A stretch of DNA of 64,000 bases from Clostridium disporicum (GTDB taxonomy: Bacteria; Bacillota; Clostridia; Clostridiales; Clostridiaceae), in assembly GCF_001405015.1 (NCBI RefSeq), contig NZ_CYZX01000008.1, positions 62,001 to 126,000 of the forward strand. Reading direction: 5' to 3'. A model generated the notes under the pieces. It worked only from the letters and a program-made list of their open reading frames with translations. It searched no databases and was not told where the DNA came from. Shown here one piece after another: positions 1-7,746 of the stretch (position 1 is its first letter; each line of letters opens with the position of its first letter). The position numbers and the translations under genes were made by a program.

Positions 1-188
1 CTTCACTCCCTACACACAATATCTTGTATTATAATTATAATTTTTTTAAAATTTTAAAGCAATTTCGATTTACCTATATATCTGGTAATCTAGCCTTATT
101 TTTGAATGTTTTTTTATTTTATCTTCCTTTTTTAACACTTATTAAATATGTCTATTTTATTTTAAATTGTACAAAATATATAACAGAT

Positions 189-253
189 ATTATCAATACT
201 GATAACTATATATACATTATCAATATTGATAATGATATCTTTTATGATATAAT
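189..253 (+). promoter_or_regulatory. Promoter with two operator-like palindromes ahead of the degV-padR pair
   Basis: Seen: a sigma-A type promoter, TTGATA at 226-231, 16-bp spacer, TATAAT at 248-253 with an extended TGA before it. An 18-bp perfect palindrome, ATTATCAAT followed by its reverse complement, covers 216-233 and so overlaps the -35. A second, imperfect copy (ATTATCAAT then ACTGATAAC) covers 189-206, centred 27 bp upstream. Inference: this is a repressor operator. The PadR-family protein encoded as the second gene is the obvious candidate because the family commonly autoregulates. Confidence 0.6.
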
Positions 254-285
254 AAAATTAATAAAATAATTTCGGAGGATTAATT

Positions 286-1131
286 ATGCAAAAAATTGCT
301 TTAATAACCGATAGCGGTAGTGACCTAAGCTTAGAAGAACTTAGAGAATATAATGTAAACTTATTACCACTTAGAATTTCTTATTCTACTGGTGAATATC
401 AAGATAAAATAGATATAAAAGCTAGTGATGTTTATGCGAACTTAGATAAAGAGGTACCAAAAACATCTTTACCAAGCCCAGAAACAACTGAAAAAATACT
501 AACTAAATTAGAAGAAGAAGGATATACTCATGTAATAGCAATATGTATATCTGGTGGTCTTTCTGGAACAGCTAATTCATTAAGATTAAGCTTAGAAGAT
601 CATCCTAACCTTACTTCTTATGTTTACGATACTAAAATCTTAGCTTATCCTGAAGGTGAAATAGTTATAGAAGTATCAAAGCTTATAAAATCTGGAAAAA
701 CTTTCGAAGAAATAATCGAAGCTCTACCTAAAATTCGTGAAAAAATAACTGGTTACTTTACTATAGATACCTTAGAATATTTAAAAAAGGGTGGAAGAAT
801 CGGAAGAGTTGCCGGAACTCTTGGAGAAATGTTAAATTTAAAACCTATAATTACAACAGATGAAAATGGTGTATACTACAATATTGTTAAAGCTAGAGGC
901 AGAAAACAAGCTTTATCAAAACTTACTGATATATTAAAAACACACCTTGCAAAAAACAAATGTGATGTAACTGTACTTCAAGGTGGTTGTGAAGCTGAAG
1001 CCATCAAATACATGGAGTCATTAAAAGGATTAGACAACATTAATAGCTTAAAACTTTCTGAAATCAGTCCTGCTCTTGGTGTACATGGCGGTCCAGGATT
1101 AATGGGCTTCTGTGTAAAGGTTGTTGATTAA
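286..1131 (+). CDS. DegV family fatty-acid-binding protein
   Basis: 281 residues, the normal DegV length. The N-terminal motif DSGSDLS, the SGGLSGTANS segment near residue 90 and the LKKGGRIGR segment mark the DegV fold, which binds a fatty acid in a pocket between two domains. Homologues serve as FakB subunits, presenting exogenous fatty acids to the kinase FakA. No FakA-like gene is in this window, so the kinase partner is not shown. The start follows GGAGG at 273-277. It is the first gene of a two-gene unit with the PadR regulator 5 bp downstream. Confidence 0.9.
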   Translation: MQKIALITDSGSDLSLEELREYNVNLLPLRISYSTGEYQDKIDIKASDVYANLDKEVPKTSLPSPETTEKILTKLEEEGYTHVIAICISGGLSGTANSLRLSLEDHPNLTSYVYDTKILAYPEGEIVIEVSKLIKSGKTFEEIIEALPKIREKITGYFTIDTLEYLKKGGRIGRVAGTLGEMLNLKPIITTDENGVYYNIVKARGRKQALSKLTDILKTHLAKNKCDVTVLQGGCEAEAIKYMESLKGLDNINSLKLSEISPALGVHGGPGLMGFCVKVVD

Positions 1132-1136
1132 TAATT

Positions 1137-1592
1137 ATGGCTAATTATGATTTTAGCAACATAGAAGATCTAAAGGCAGAAGAAAAGAGGCTCCATGAAG
1201 AGTATAAGCAAAAACTTTCTGAACTAAAAAAGGTTCAGAAAGAAAAAGAAGCTGTTGGGCAAGTATTCGCTAAAGGACTTTTACCTATATATGTTTTATA
1301 TATATTAAGTATGGGACCTACTAACGGCAACGATATATCAACAAAAATATCTGAAAGAACAAAAGGACTTTGGTCTCCTAGTACTGGTGGTATATATCCA
1401 TTATTAAAAAAGCTAGAAAAAGAAGGCCTAGTTGTTGGTGAATGGAATGATTTAAAAAAGAAAACTCAAAAATTGTATTCTTTAACTCCTCTGGGTGAAA
1501 AGGAGTTTTCTTACAGAAAATCTTTATTAAAGCCAAAGATTGAAGAATCTTTAAAAGTATTTAGATTAGTTTATGGTGATTTGTATTTATAA
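1137..1592 (+). CDS. PadR family transcriptional regulator
   Basis: 151 residues. Residues 1-40 are a charged helix predicted to form a coiled coil. A PadR winged helix follows: the LPIYVLYILS helix, the SPSTGGIYPLLKKLEKEG recognition helix region, and a wing ending in YSLTPLGEKE. The C-terminal dimerisation helices of the family are shortened because the long helix is at the N-terminus. The gene begins 5 bp after degV with no clear Shine-Dalgarno of its own, so translation is probably coupled. Inference: it senses a ligand linked to DegV (lipid or membrane state) and represses its own operon through the palindromes at 189-233. Confidence 0.85.
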   Translation: MANYDFSNIEDLKAEEKRLHEEYKQKLSELKKVQKEKEAVGQVFAKGLLPIYVLYILSMGPTNGNDISTKISERTKGLWSPSTGGIYPLLKKLEKEGLVVGEWNDLKKKTQKLYSLTPLGEKEFSYRKSLLKPKIEESLKVFRLVYGDLYL

Positions 1593-1598
1593 ATTTTA

Positions 1599-1632
1599 CA
1601 CTTAAGGGAAAACCTTAGGTGTATTTTTTTTT
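1599..1632 (+). terminator. Rho-independent terminator after padR
   Basis: Stem CACTTAAGG / CCTTAGGTG with one G-U pair around a GAAAA loop, followed directly by a T-rich run. Confidence 0.85.
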
Positions 1633-1676
1633 AAAATTACATAAACTAACACAAAGTTATCTAAGGAGGAATAAAT

Positions 1677-1880
1677 ATGAAAGGAACTATTTTAGATTAT
1701 ACACCAACGGAAGTATTTGTCTTATTAGAAGATGACTCAGTTGTTACTCTACCATTATCATCATTCAGCCATACATCTCCAATAGGTAGTAATATAAGTT
1801 TAGATAGATTGTACAACGGCACTTATAGTATTAATTATAAACCTTCTAACATACATGATAAATCTATTGACTTTTTTTAG
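1677..1880 (+). CDS. Small conserved-looking protein, function unknown (67 aa)
   Basis: I do not recognise the family. The reading frame has a strong AAGGAGG at the right distance from ATG, lies between a terminator and a riboswitch, and has normal codon use, so I accept it as a gene. The pattern of short alternating hydrophobic strands (GTILDY, EVFVLLEDDSVVTLPLSS) resembles a small beta-barrel of the OB/S1 sort, but this is only a resemblance. No signal peptide, membrane segment or cysteine is present. Confidence 0.65.
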   Translation: MKGTILDYTPTEVFVLLEDDSVVTLPLSSFSHTSPIGSNISLDRLYNGTYSINYKPSNIHDKSIDFF

Positions 1881-1898
1881 CAATTTATATAATATATC

Positions 1899-1998
1899 TT
1901 ATATAAGGTGCTAGGGGTGCCAATTGGCTGAGAGATGATTTTATCATTAACCCTTCTTTACCTGATCTGGGTAATACCAGCGTAGGGAAGCTATATAC
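1899..1998 (+). promoter_or_regulatory. TPP (thi-box) riboswitch aptamer
   Basis: The two conserved thi-box blocks are plain: GGGGTGC...GGCTGAGA at 1914-1934, and ACCTGATCTGGGTAATACC running into CGTAGGGA at 1960-1988. The outer helix P1 closes with ATAT at both ends. It sits upstream of a thiamine transporter, as expected for a thiamine-pyrophosphate sensor. Confidence 0.95.
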
Positions 1999-2025
1999 GG
2001 ATTTTTATTATTTTCGTTTAACTGG

Positions 2026-2058
2026 TACCTCTTGCGCAAAACAAGGAGGTATTTTTTT
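2026..2058 (+). promoter_or_regulatory. Expression-platform hairpin that buries the thiT Shine-Dalgarno
   Basis: TACCTCTTG at 2026-2034 pairs with CAA-G-GAGGTA at 2042-2051, which contains the AAGGAGG ribosome-binding site at 2043-2049. Seven T residues follow, just before ATG at 2059. The helix can therefore hide the Shine-Dalgarno, and it also has the look of an intrinsic terminator. Which mode operates cannot be told by eye. Confidence 0.7.
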
Positions 2059-2712
2059 ATGACAAATTTTCTAGCAACCTTATCAGAAAATTTTAAAACA
2101 CTATTTAGTAGTCCATTAACACTACTAACATTACTTGCATGCGGTATTTTACTAATTGCATTTATCAAATTTAAATCTATAAAATTTAATGCTCAACTTA
2201 TGGCTAGAATTGGACTAGCTTTAGCATTAGCTATCATATTAGATATGATAAAGCTTTACACATTCCCTAATGGTGGTGGAAGCGTATCTCTTGGTAGCAT
2301 GATTCCTATATTTATAATCTCATATGTTTATGGACCATCTGTTGGGATATTTACAGGATTCCTTTTTGGCTTATTAAAGCTAATGATTAATCCGTATATA
2401 TTAAGTCCTATTCAAGTACTATTTGATTATCCTCTTCCATTTATGGCTGTAGGGATAGCTGGCTTCTTTAGGGATAAAAAACTAATTGGAGCTACTGTAG
2501 GAATGTTTTTAAGATTTATATGCCACTTTATTTCTGGAGTTGTTTTCTTTGGTGAATATGCACCTGCTGGTATGTCTCCTGCAATATATTCATTAGCAGT
2601 AAATGGTCCAGCTGTAGGTGTAGAACTTTTAATTTGTTTAGTAATATTAGGATTACTACCTTTAAATCAAATATTAAAAACACTTAATCCAAGTTCAAAT
2701 ATTAATATATAA
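2059..2712 (+). CDS. thiT: ThiT, substrate-binding (S) component of an ECF thiamine transporter
   Basis: 217 residues from the ATG at 2059. I chose this start because the in-frame TTG at 2032 lies inside the expression-platform hairpin and precedes the AAGGAGG site. About six membrane segments are visible. The ThiT signature segments are present: GGSVSLGSMIP near residue 75 and SPIQVLFDYPLPF near residue 118. ThiT binds thiamine and works with the shared EcfA/EcfA'/EcfT module, which is not encoded here. The TPP riboswitch immediately upstream supports the substrate. Confidence 0.93.
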   Translation: MTNFLATLSENFKTLFSSPLTLLTLLACGILLIAFIKFKSIKFNAQLMARIGLALALAIILDMIKLYTFPNGGGSVSLGSMIPIFIISYVYGPSVGIFTGFLFGLLKLMINPYILSPIQVLFDYPLPFMAVGIAGFFRDKKLIGATVGMFLRFICHFISGVVFFGEYAPAGMSPAIYSLAVNGPAVGVELLICLVILGLLPLNQILKTLNPSSNINI

Positions 2713-2741
2713 AAAAAGATGCCCATTAGGCATCTTTTTTT
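2711..2741. terminator. Bidirectional terminator between thiT and the ferredoxin gene
   Basis: AAAGATGCC / GGCATCTTT hairpin with CATTA loop, A-run on one side and T-run on the other, so it can end the converging transcripts from both strands. Confidence 0.85.
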
Positions 2742-2928
2742 AATCTACTGATATTGCACTTACTGGACAGCTATTAGCTGCATCTTGTGCTTCATCTTCT
2801 TTTCCTGCTGGAACTTCATCCACTATTGTATGTGCTTTTCCGTCATCATTCATATCAAATACTTCTGGACAGATTGATGGACACATTCCACATCCAATAC
2901 AAGTTTCTTGATCTACGTTTGCTTTCAT
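2740..2928 (-). CDS. Ferredoxin with one [4Fe-4S] cluster
   Basis: 62 residues from the ATG at 2928, which has AGAGGTGAT at a good distance; a GTG at 2937 lies inside that site and is rejected. Cysteines 10, 13, 16 and 54 (CIGCGMC ... SCP) are the ligands of a single [4Fe-4S] cluster, as in the short monocluster ferredoxins; the second half has lost the other cluster motif. It is a small cytoplasmic electron carrier. The next gene on the same strand is an Mrp-type Fe-S carrier. Confidence 0.92.
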   Translation of the reverse strand: MKANVDQETCIGCGMCPSICPEVFDMNDDGKAHTIVDEVPAGKEDEAQDAANSCPVSAISVD

Positions 2929-3003
2929 AATTATCACCTCTTATAAAAAATCACAATACTAATTTTCCCCAGATGGTGATTTTTATGTATCGCTTTTTAC
3001 TTT

Positions 3004-3843
3004 TTAATATAATCCTTCAAAAATTAAACTATATAAGCTATTATCTTTTATATATTCCTCTGCTCTTCCTTCGTTGACAGCCTCAGTTAATTCTAAGTTT
3101 ATAGGTAATTCTCCTAATAAAGGCAATCCTAAATATTCTGCATGCTCCTCTGATGACTTATTGCTAAATACTTTTAATTTCTTATCACAATCTGTACATA
3201 CTATATATGCCATATTCTCAATTAAACCTTTAATTTTTATATTCATTTTCTCAGCCATAGATACTACTTTCTTAACTATCATAGAAACCATATCTTGTGG
3301 CGTTGATACTACTACAAGCTCATATATAGGAAAACTTTGCATTATAGTTAGCGTTATATCTGAAGTTCCTGGTGGCATATCAATTATTAAGTAATCTAAT
3401 TCTCCCCAATTTGTATCAGTAAACATTTGAGTAAGAACTCCAGTTACTACTGGTCCTCTCCATATAACTGGCTCATCTTCCTTTGGTATTAAAAGATTCA
3501 TAGACATTACTTTTATTCCACTCTTAGTTATAACTGGTTCAAAAATCGCATTATTTTCATCCACAGCTATCATTCTAGCTCTTTGTTCATTTATACCAAA
3601 GAATCTTGGCATTGATGGTCCTGTTATATCGGCATCTAATACTCCAACCTTATATCCTTTTTTAGCTAAATTAACTGCTAAAATCCCTGATACTGTAGAC
3701 TTTCCAACTCCACCTTTTCCACTTATAACTCCAATTACATTTTTTATTTTTCCATGTTTTATTGATATTTTTCCACAATTATTTTCTGCTGATTTACTAG
3801 CATTGCAGCTTGCTTTACTTGAACATGTTGAACAATTTCCCAT
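3004..3843 (-). CDS. Mrp/NBP35-family P-loop ATPase (Fe-S cluster carrier)
   Basis: 279 residues from ATG at 3843, preceded by AAGGAGG. A start further upstream would overlap the neighbouring gene and lacks a site. A deviant Walker A, GKGGVGKST, lies near residue 40; DADITGPSMPR and DMPPGTSD follow, all hallmarks of Mrp/ApbC. The N-terminus has a cysteine cluster (CSTC, SC, NC within the first 25 residues), and CTDC lies near residue 212. Family role: holds and transfers Fe-S clusters to apoproteins. The N-terminal cysteines recall NBP35-type proteins and may bind a cluster or metal; that is inference. Confidence 0.9.
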   Translation of the reverse strand: MGNCSTCSSKASCNASKSAENNCGKISIKHGKIKNVIGVISGKGGVGKSTVSGILAVNLAKKGYKVGVLDADITGPSMPRFFGINEQRARMIAVDENNAIFEPVITKSGIKVMSMNLLIPKEDEPVIWRGPVVTGVLTQMFTDTNWGELDYLIIDMPPGTSDITLTIMQSFPIYELVVVSTPQDMVSMIVKKVVSMAEKMNIKIKGLIENMAYIVCTDCDKKLKVFSNKSSEEHAEYLGLPLLGELPINLELTEAVNEGRAEEYIKDNSLYSLIFEGLY

Positions 3844-3856
3844 TTCTCTCTCCTCC

Positions 3857-4684
3857 TTACCAATCTTTAGGTTTATTGTTTGCTTCACTTACTTTAATAT
3901 TCCATTCCTTAAATTCATTCACTGCAGTTATGAAATATTCATCAGTGTATTTTTGTATTCTATCATTAACAGTTATCTTCGTTTTATAATTTGTACTATC
4001 ATATCCTCTATTTTTAACTGTTATTACTAAATCAAAATTTTCATCATTGTTTTTTACTAAGTCTATATTAGGAGCTATTTTTCTAGCTTTTTCTAAAAAG
4101 CTCTTTAAATCAATTGAAAATACGTATTTTAAACATTCAATATCTCCTTGAATATTTATTCCTATATTATAATCACTTAGCTTTATTTTATCTTTAATAA
4201 CATTTAATACATCTAAAATTGATTGATAGTATATATAATCAAAATCTCTTGGTTTTCTTATAAATGAAAGATTCTGTATTATTCCTTCATCTAACCTCTT
4301 AGATGTTGTGAAAATATCATTATCATTGTAAAAATTACCTTCATCAGAACCAACTACATAATAAAAGTTTCTTACTTCTTCACCTATTTGAAATTCAAAT
4401 ATATAATCAGGCTCTAATGTTGACTTACTTTCGCTTACTTTTGATTTTGCTAAGAGTTGATACATATTTTTTATAGCACTATCCTCTGTTACAATAAACT
4501 TAAAACCTGGATCTCTAGTACTTTGAATACTAATTTTACTTACATTATTATTATTTAAAAACTCAAAATACTCATTCCTAATTCCAAATTTTTTCTCTAT
4601 ACTTTCTATAGGATTACATCCTCCTAAGATAGTCATAGTTACTAGAAAAATTGATAACAAAGTTACTTTTGCTTTTCTTGTCAT
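3857..4684 (-). CDS. Putative lipoprotein, function unknown
   Basis: 275 residues. A basic start, a hydrophobic stretch and the lipobox LGGC near residue 23 predict a lipid-anchored extracytoplasmic protein. I do not recognise the mature domain; it is mixed alpha/beta with many charged residues and no cysteine after the lipobox. GGAG precedes the ATG. It ends 13 bp before the mrp start, so the two may be cotranscribed, but no functional link is evident. Confidence 0.75.
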   Translation of the reverse strand: MTRKAKVTLLSIFLVTMTILGGCNPIESIEKKFGIRNEYFEFLNNNNVSKISIQSTRDPGFKFIVTEDSAIKNMYQLLAKSKVSESKSTLEPDYIFEFQIGEEVRNFYYVVGSDEGNFYNDNDIFTTSKRLDEGIIQNLSFIRKPRDFDYIYYQSILDVLNVIKDKIKLSDYNIGINIQGDIECLKYVFSIDLKSFLEKARKIAPNIDLVKNNDENFDLVITVKNRGYDSTNYKTKITVNDRIQKYTDEYFITAVNEFKEWNIKVSEANNKPKDW

Positions 4685-4716
4685 TTTTTTCTCCTTTATA
4701 TACCTTTTAATTAAAG

Positions 4717-4750
4717 TAATTAGGAGAAGTATAAATACTTCTCCTAATTA
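4717..4750 (-). terminator. Perfect 16-bp inverted repeat, probable terminator
   Basis: TAATTAGGAGAAGTAT and its exact reverse complement are separated by two bases. It lies downstream of the 403-residue gene and upstream of the lipoprotein gene, both on the minus strand. The T-run after it on that strand is short, so it may attenuate rather than fully stop transcription. Confidence 0.55.
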
Positions 4751-4820
4751 TAAATAATTATAATACTTTAATTAATTAATCGCAAACATTAATGTTACAT
4801 ATTTCCTATACATTTCCCAA

Positions 4821-6032
4821 TTATTGCATAGGAACAACCACAGTTGAGTTCTTATAATCATAGAACATTAACCAACATCCTACTTCATCACTGTCATTAT
4901 CATTTACCCATGTAACAAATCCAGTCTTTCCATCATAAGGTTGTTCATCTTTATCTTTCTTTCCTGGAATTCCATAAACTATATATTTTAAGTTTCCTTC
5001 AGAATCACATTTATATCCTAACATAAAATATCCATGTTTTTTAATATAAGGATAGTAGTTAAGCATAGGATAATACGCTAAAGTATATTTATTATAATTA
5101 GACATATTACACATTTCATATAAATCATTTACAGGAACCTTATACCATTTTGTATATTTAACTTCCTTATATTTACCCTTACATCTTTCGAATCCGTTAG
5201 CTACTGCTTCAAAATATTCTCCTATACTACCTCTTATATCAGAAGCATCTGGGTCAAATTCCTTAACGGCTTCTATTTGTTCTTCATACTCTTCAAACTT
5301 ACCTCTTAAGTTTTCCCTAGGAACATATGGAACTTCCTCTACCTTCGGCTCTTCTACTTTTTCTTCTTCTACTTTAGTCTCTTCTGTATTTACTTCTTCT
5401 GCCCTAGGTTCTTCTTGAACCTTATCATTATTATCATCTTTACTAATTGAAGAAATTTCTACAGGTTTATCATCATCATCTCTCTTTTTATGTTCACACT
5501 TATCTGATTTCTTTTCTGATTTTTTATCTGACTTTTTATCATCCTTACAGTCATCTTTCTTAGGCTTTTTCTCCATAGTTATTGGTTTATGTTCATTGCA
5601 TTTTACAACCTTATAATTCTTCCAATTGTCTGAAGGTTGTTCACTATTTAAAAATCCACACATAACATATATAGGTAGTCCATCTTTCATTTTAGTCACA
5701 GCAGCTCCACATATCTTATCAAAGCTAACTCCTAATCCACCTATATTAGACGCATCATACTCTTTTGTTATTTCTCCCTTACCAGTATCACTTATTACTA
5801 TTTTTCCAAGATCGATTATTTGTTTGCAATCTTTCTTACAGCAGATAAGTACCATATGATAATCATCAGTATCTTTTTTCAAGTTTTGAGCATAGAAAGA
5901 AACTTTGCATTTTTCTGCTCTTGCTTCAATCTTAGAATATCCTGATAGCGTTTTACCTGTTGCATTAGAATATCCTCTCTCGTCTTCTTGCAATATTATA
6001 AAGTTTCTATACAATTTATTGTTACTTGCCAC
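4821..6032 (-). CDS. Two-domain protein with a charged low-complexity linker, function unknown
   Basis: 403 residues from GTG at 6032, chosen because TGGAGG lies 9 bases upstream; the ATG at 6077 has no such site. Three parts can be seen: residues 1-150, a beta-rich domain with a CCKKDC cysteine cluster; about 155-260, a linker made of KKSDKK-type repeats followed by glutamate-rich EEVNTEETKVEE repeats; 270-403, a tyrosine-rich domain (TLAYYPMLNYYPYI, GYFMLGYKCD). No signal peptide or membrane segment. It neighbours rsmA. Its composition would fit a spore-coat or assembly protein, but I cannot name the family. Confidence 0.7.
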   Translation of the reverse strand: MASNNKLYRNFIILQEDERGYSNATGKTLSGYSKIEARAEKCKVSFYAQNLKKDTDDYHMVLICCKKDCKQIIDLGKIVISDTGKGEITKEYDASNIGGLGVSFDKICGAAVTKMKDGLPIYVMCGFLNSEQPSDNWKNYKVVKCNEHKPITMEKKPKKDDCKDDKKSDKKSEKKSDKCEHKKRDDDDKPVEISSISKDDNNDKVQEEPRAEEVNTEETKVEEEKVEEPKVEEVPYVPRENLRGKFEEYEEQIEAVKEFDPDASDIRGSIGEYFEAVANGFERCKGKYKEVKYTKWYKVPVNDLYEMCNMSNYNKYTLAYYPMLNYYPYIKKHGYFMLGYKCDSEGNLKYIVYGIPGKKDKDEQPYDGKTGFVTWVNDNDSDEVGCWLMFYDYKNSTVVVPMQ

Positions 6033-6134
6033 TCTATAGAACCTCCAATTTATATAAATTCCATATATTATATGCATTGCATAGCCAAATATGTTAATAA
6101 TTAAAACTGAAGAATTTATAATTATTAATTAATG

Positions 6135-6159
6135 AAAAAAGCCAGCTTTCGCTGACTTT
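6135..6159 (-). terminator. Terminator after rsmA
   Basis: On the minus strand: AAAGTCAGC, GAAA tetraloop, GCTGGCTTTTTT, with one G-U pair. It ends the rnmV-rsmA transcript. Confidence 0.85.
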
Positions 6160-6172
6160 AATTATTAATTAT

Positions 6173-7015
6173 TTAAATTATTTCATTTATACAATTAGAT
6201 AATGTTGCAAATTCTTGTATAGTTAGTGTTTCTCCTCTTCTCTTAGGATCAACTCCAGCCTTTTCAAATGCCTCTTCTAATTTTTCTTTTGCTGGTCCAA
6301 TGCTCTTTACGCCATTCCATAAAGTTTTTCTTCTCATATTAAATGAATTTCTTATTATATCAAAGAATAATTTTTCATTATCTACCTTTACTTTTGGTTC
6401 ATCAAGTTTATCTAATCTTATAACTATAGAATCTACCTTTGGTCTTGGTATAAAACAAGCAGGTGGTACTTTTCTAACAATCTTAGTATTACAATAGTAT
6501 TGAACCAATAAAGTTAATGCACCATAATCCTTATTACCAGGTTCTGCATTCATTCTCTCTGCTACTTCCTTTTGAATCATTATAGTTAATGATTTAAACT
6601 TATGCTTTTCCTTCAATAGCTTTACTATTATTGGAGTTGTAACATAATATGGAAGATTAGCAACTAGTTTTACGCTTTTCTCGTCACCTATTATCTCATC
6701 AAAGTTTACTTTTAATGCATCATTATGTATAAGACTAAAATTAGAATATCCTCCTAATTCTTCTGTAAGTATTGGTATTAGGGTATCATCTAATTCTATA
6801 GCTACAACTCTTTTAGCTATTTTTAATAATTGAGCTGTTAATGTACCTACCCCTGGTCCTATTTCTATAACTAAATCCTCTGGACCAACATCAGCTCCAT
6901 CTACTATGTCTCTTGGAACAGATTGATCTACTAAAAAGTTTTGTCCTAAGCTTTTAGTAAATTTAAAATTATATTTTTTAACCAATTCGGCTGTTTTTAC
7001 ATCTTGTATATCCAT
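6173..7015 (-). CDS. rsmA: 16S rRNA dimethyladenosine transferase RsmA (KsgA)
   Basis: 280 residues. It starts KKYNFKFTKSLGQNFLVD, the family opening, then has the SAM motif IEIGPGVGTLT near residue 50 and the catalytic NLPYYVTTPI motif near residue 120. The enzyme dimethylates two adjacent adenines in the 3' terminal hairpin of 16S rRNA during 30S maturation. Its ATG directly follows the rnmV stop codon (TAG then ATG), so translation is coupled. The rnmV-rsmA order is conserved in Firmicutes. Confidence 0.97.
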   Translation of the reverse strand: MDIQDVKTAELVKKYNFKFTKSLGQNFLVDQSVPRDIVDGADVGPEDLVIEIGPGVGTLTAQLLKIAKRVVAIELDDTLIPILTEELGGYSNFSLIHNDALKVNFDEIIGDEKSVKLVANLPYYVTTPIIVKLLKEKHKFKSLTIMIQKEVAERMNAEPGNKDYGALTLLVQYYCNTKIVRKVPPACFIPRPKVDSIVIRLDKLDEPKVKVDNEKLFFDIIRNSFNMRRKTLWNGVKSIGPAKEKLEEAFEKAGVDPKRRGETLTIQEFATLSNCINEII

Positions 7016-7570
7016 CTATTTACCCTCTTCTAATTTTTTATCTATTTTATTTATAGCATTTATAAATTCTTCTTTAGTAATTCCGTAATTATTTAATCTA
7101 GATAACATTTGATTTGCATTACCATATCCTATTCCTAGCTCTTTTCCTAGTTCAATTCTTCTTGCCTTAGAATTACTATCTCCAGTAAGCTTGAAATAAA
7201 TCATATCCTCATAATCAAATACTTTTTCTTTTACTTCTAATGTTACCTTAGCTCTATTTAATGCTTCTATTATAACTTCAGGAGTTGCATTTTCTACACC
7301 TATATCATCGCCCTTAATTCCGTCTTCTTGAGCAATATAAGCATGCTTTATCCCTGGCACTCTTTTAGCTATTATTTTTCTTATTTTTTCTCCAGCGAAA
7401 TCTGGATCAGTAAGAACTATTACACCTTTTCTCTTTTGGGCTTCTTTAATTCTTGCTATTACCTTTGCATTAATTCCAAATCCACCAACTGCTATCATTT
7501 CTGCATCTACTGCTTGCTTTACTGCAGTAATATCGTCTCTTCCCTCTACTACTATAACTTCTTTAATCAA
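7016..7570 (-). CDS. rnmV: Ribonuclease M5 (5S rRNA maturation)
   Basis: 184 residues, TTG start with AAAGGAAG upstream. A TOPRIM domain opens the protein (VVEGRDD with the catalytic Glu; later LTDPDFAGEKIRK with the acidic metal-binding pair). The C-terminal half carries the helical region typical of RNase M5. The enzyme trims 5S rRNA precursors together with ribosomal protein L18. It directly abuts rsmA. Confidence 0.95.
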   Translation of the reverse strand: MIKEVIVVEGRDDITAVKQAVDAEMIAVGGFGINAKVIARIKEAQKRKGVIVLTDPDFAGEKIRKIIAKRVPGIKHAYIAQEDGIKGDDIGVENATPEVIIEALNRAKVTLEVKEKVFDYEDMIYFKLTGDSNSKARRIELGKELGIGYGNANQMLSRLNNYGITKEEFINAINKIDKKLEEGK

Positions 7571-7712
7571 AGTACTATCTTCCTTTCATAGTATATCTTA
7601 TATTACTGTATCCCTATATCTCTATTATGTCAAACTTTATAATAGCAAATCCACTCTTATAAAAAATTAGAATTTACATTTTTTATAATATATATTTTTA
7701 TTTGTACACATA

Positions 7713-7741
7713 TAAAAAGAGGCTAGTCCAAACTAACCTCT
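7713..7741 (-). terminator. Terminator after the G5/3D protein gene
   Basis: Minus strand AAAGAGGTTAGT, loop TTGG, ACTAGCCTCTTTTT: 12-bp stem with a G-U pair and T-run. Confidence 0.85.
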
Positions 7742-7746
7742 TTCCT

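Noticed and set aside
24..269. Open frame of 81 codons at the left edge
   Set aside because: Very A+T-rich, composed almost only of Tyr, Ile, Asn, Phe and Leu, no ribosome-binding site, and it overlaps the degV promoter and palindromes.
2032..2058. Upstream TTG start for thiT
   Set aside because: It lies within the riboswitch expression-platform hairpin, ahead of the AAGGAGG site that serves the ATG at 2059.
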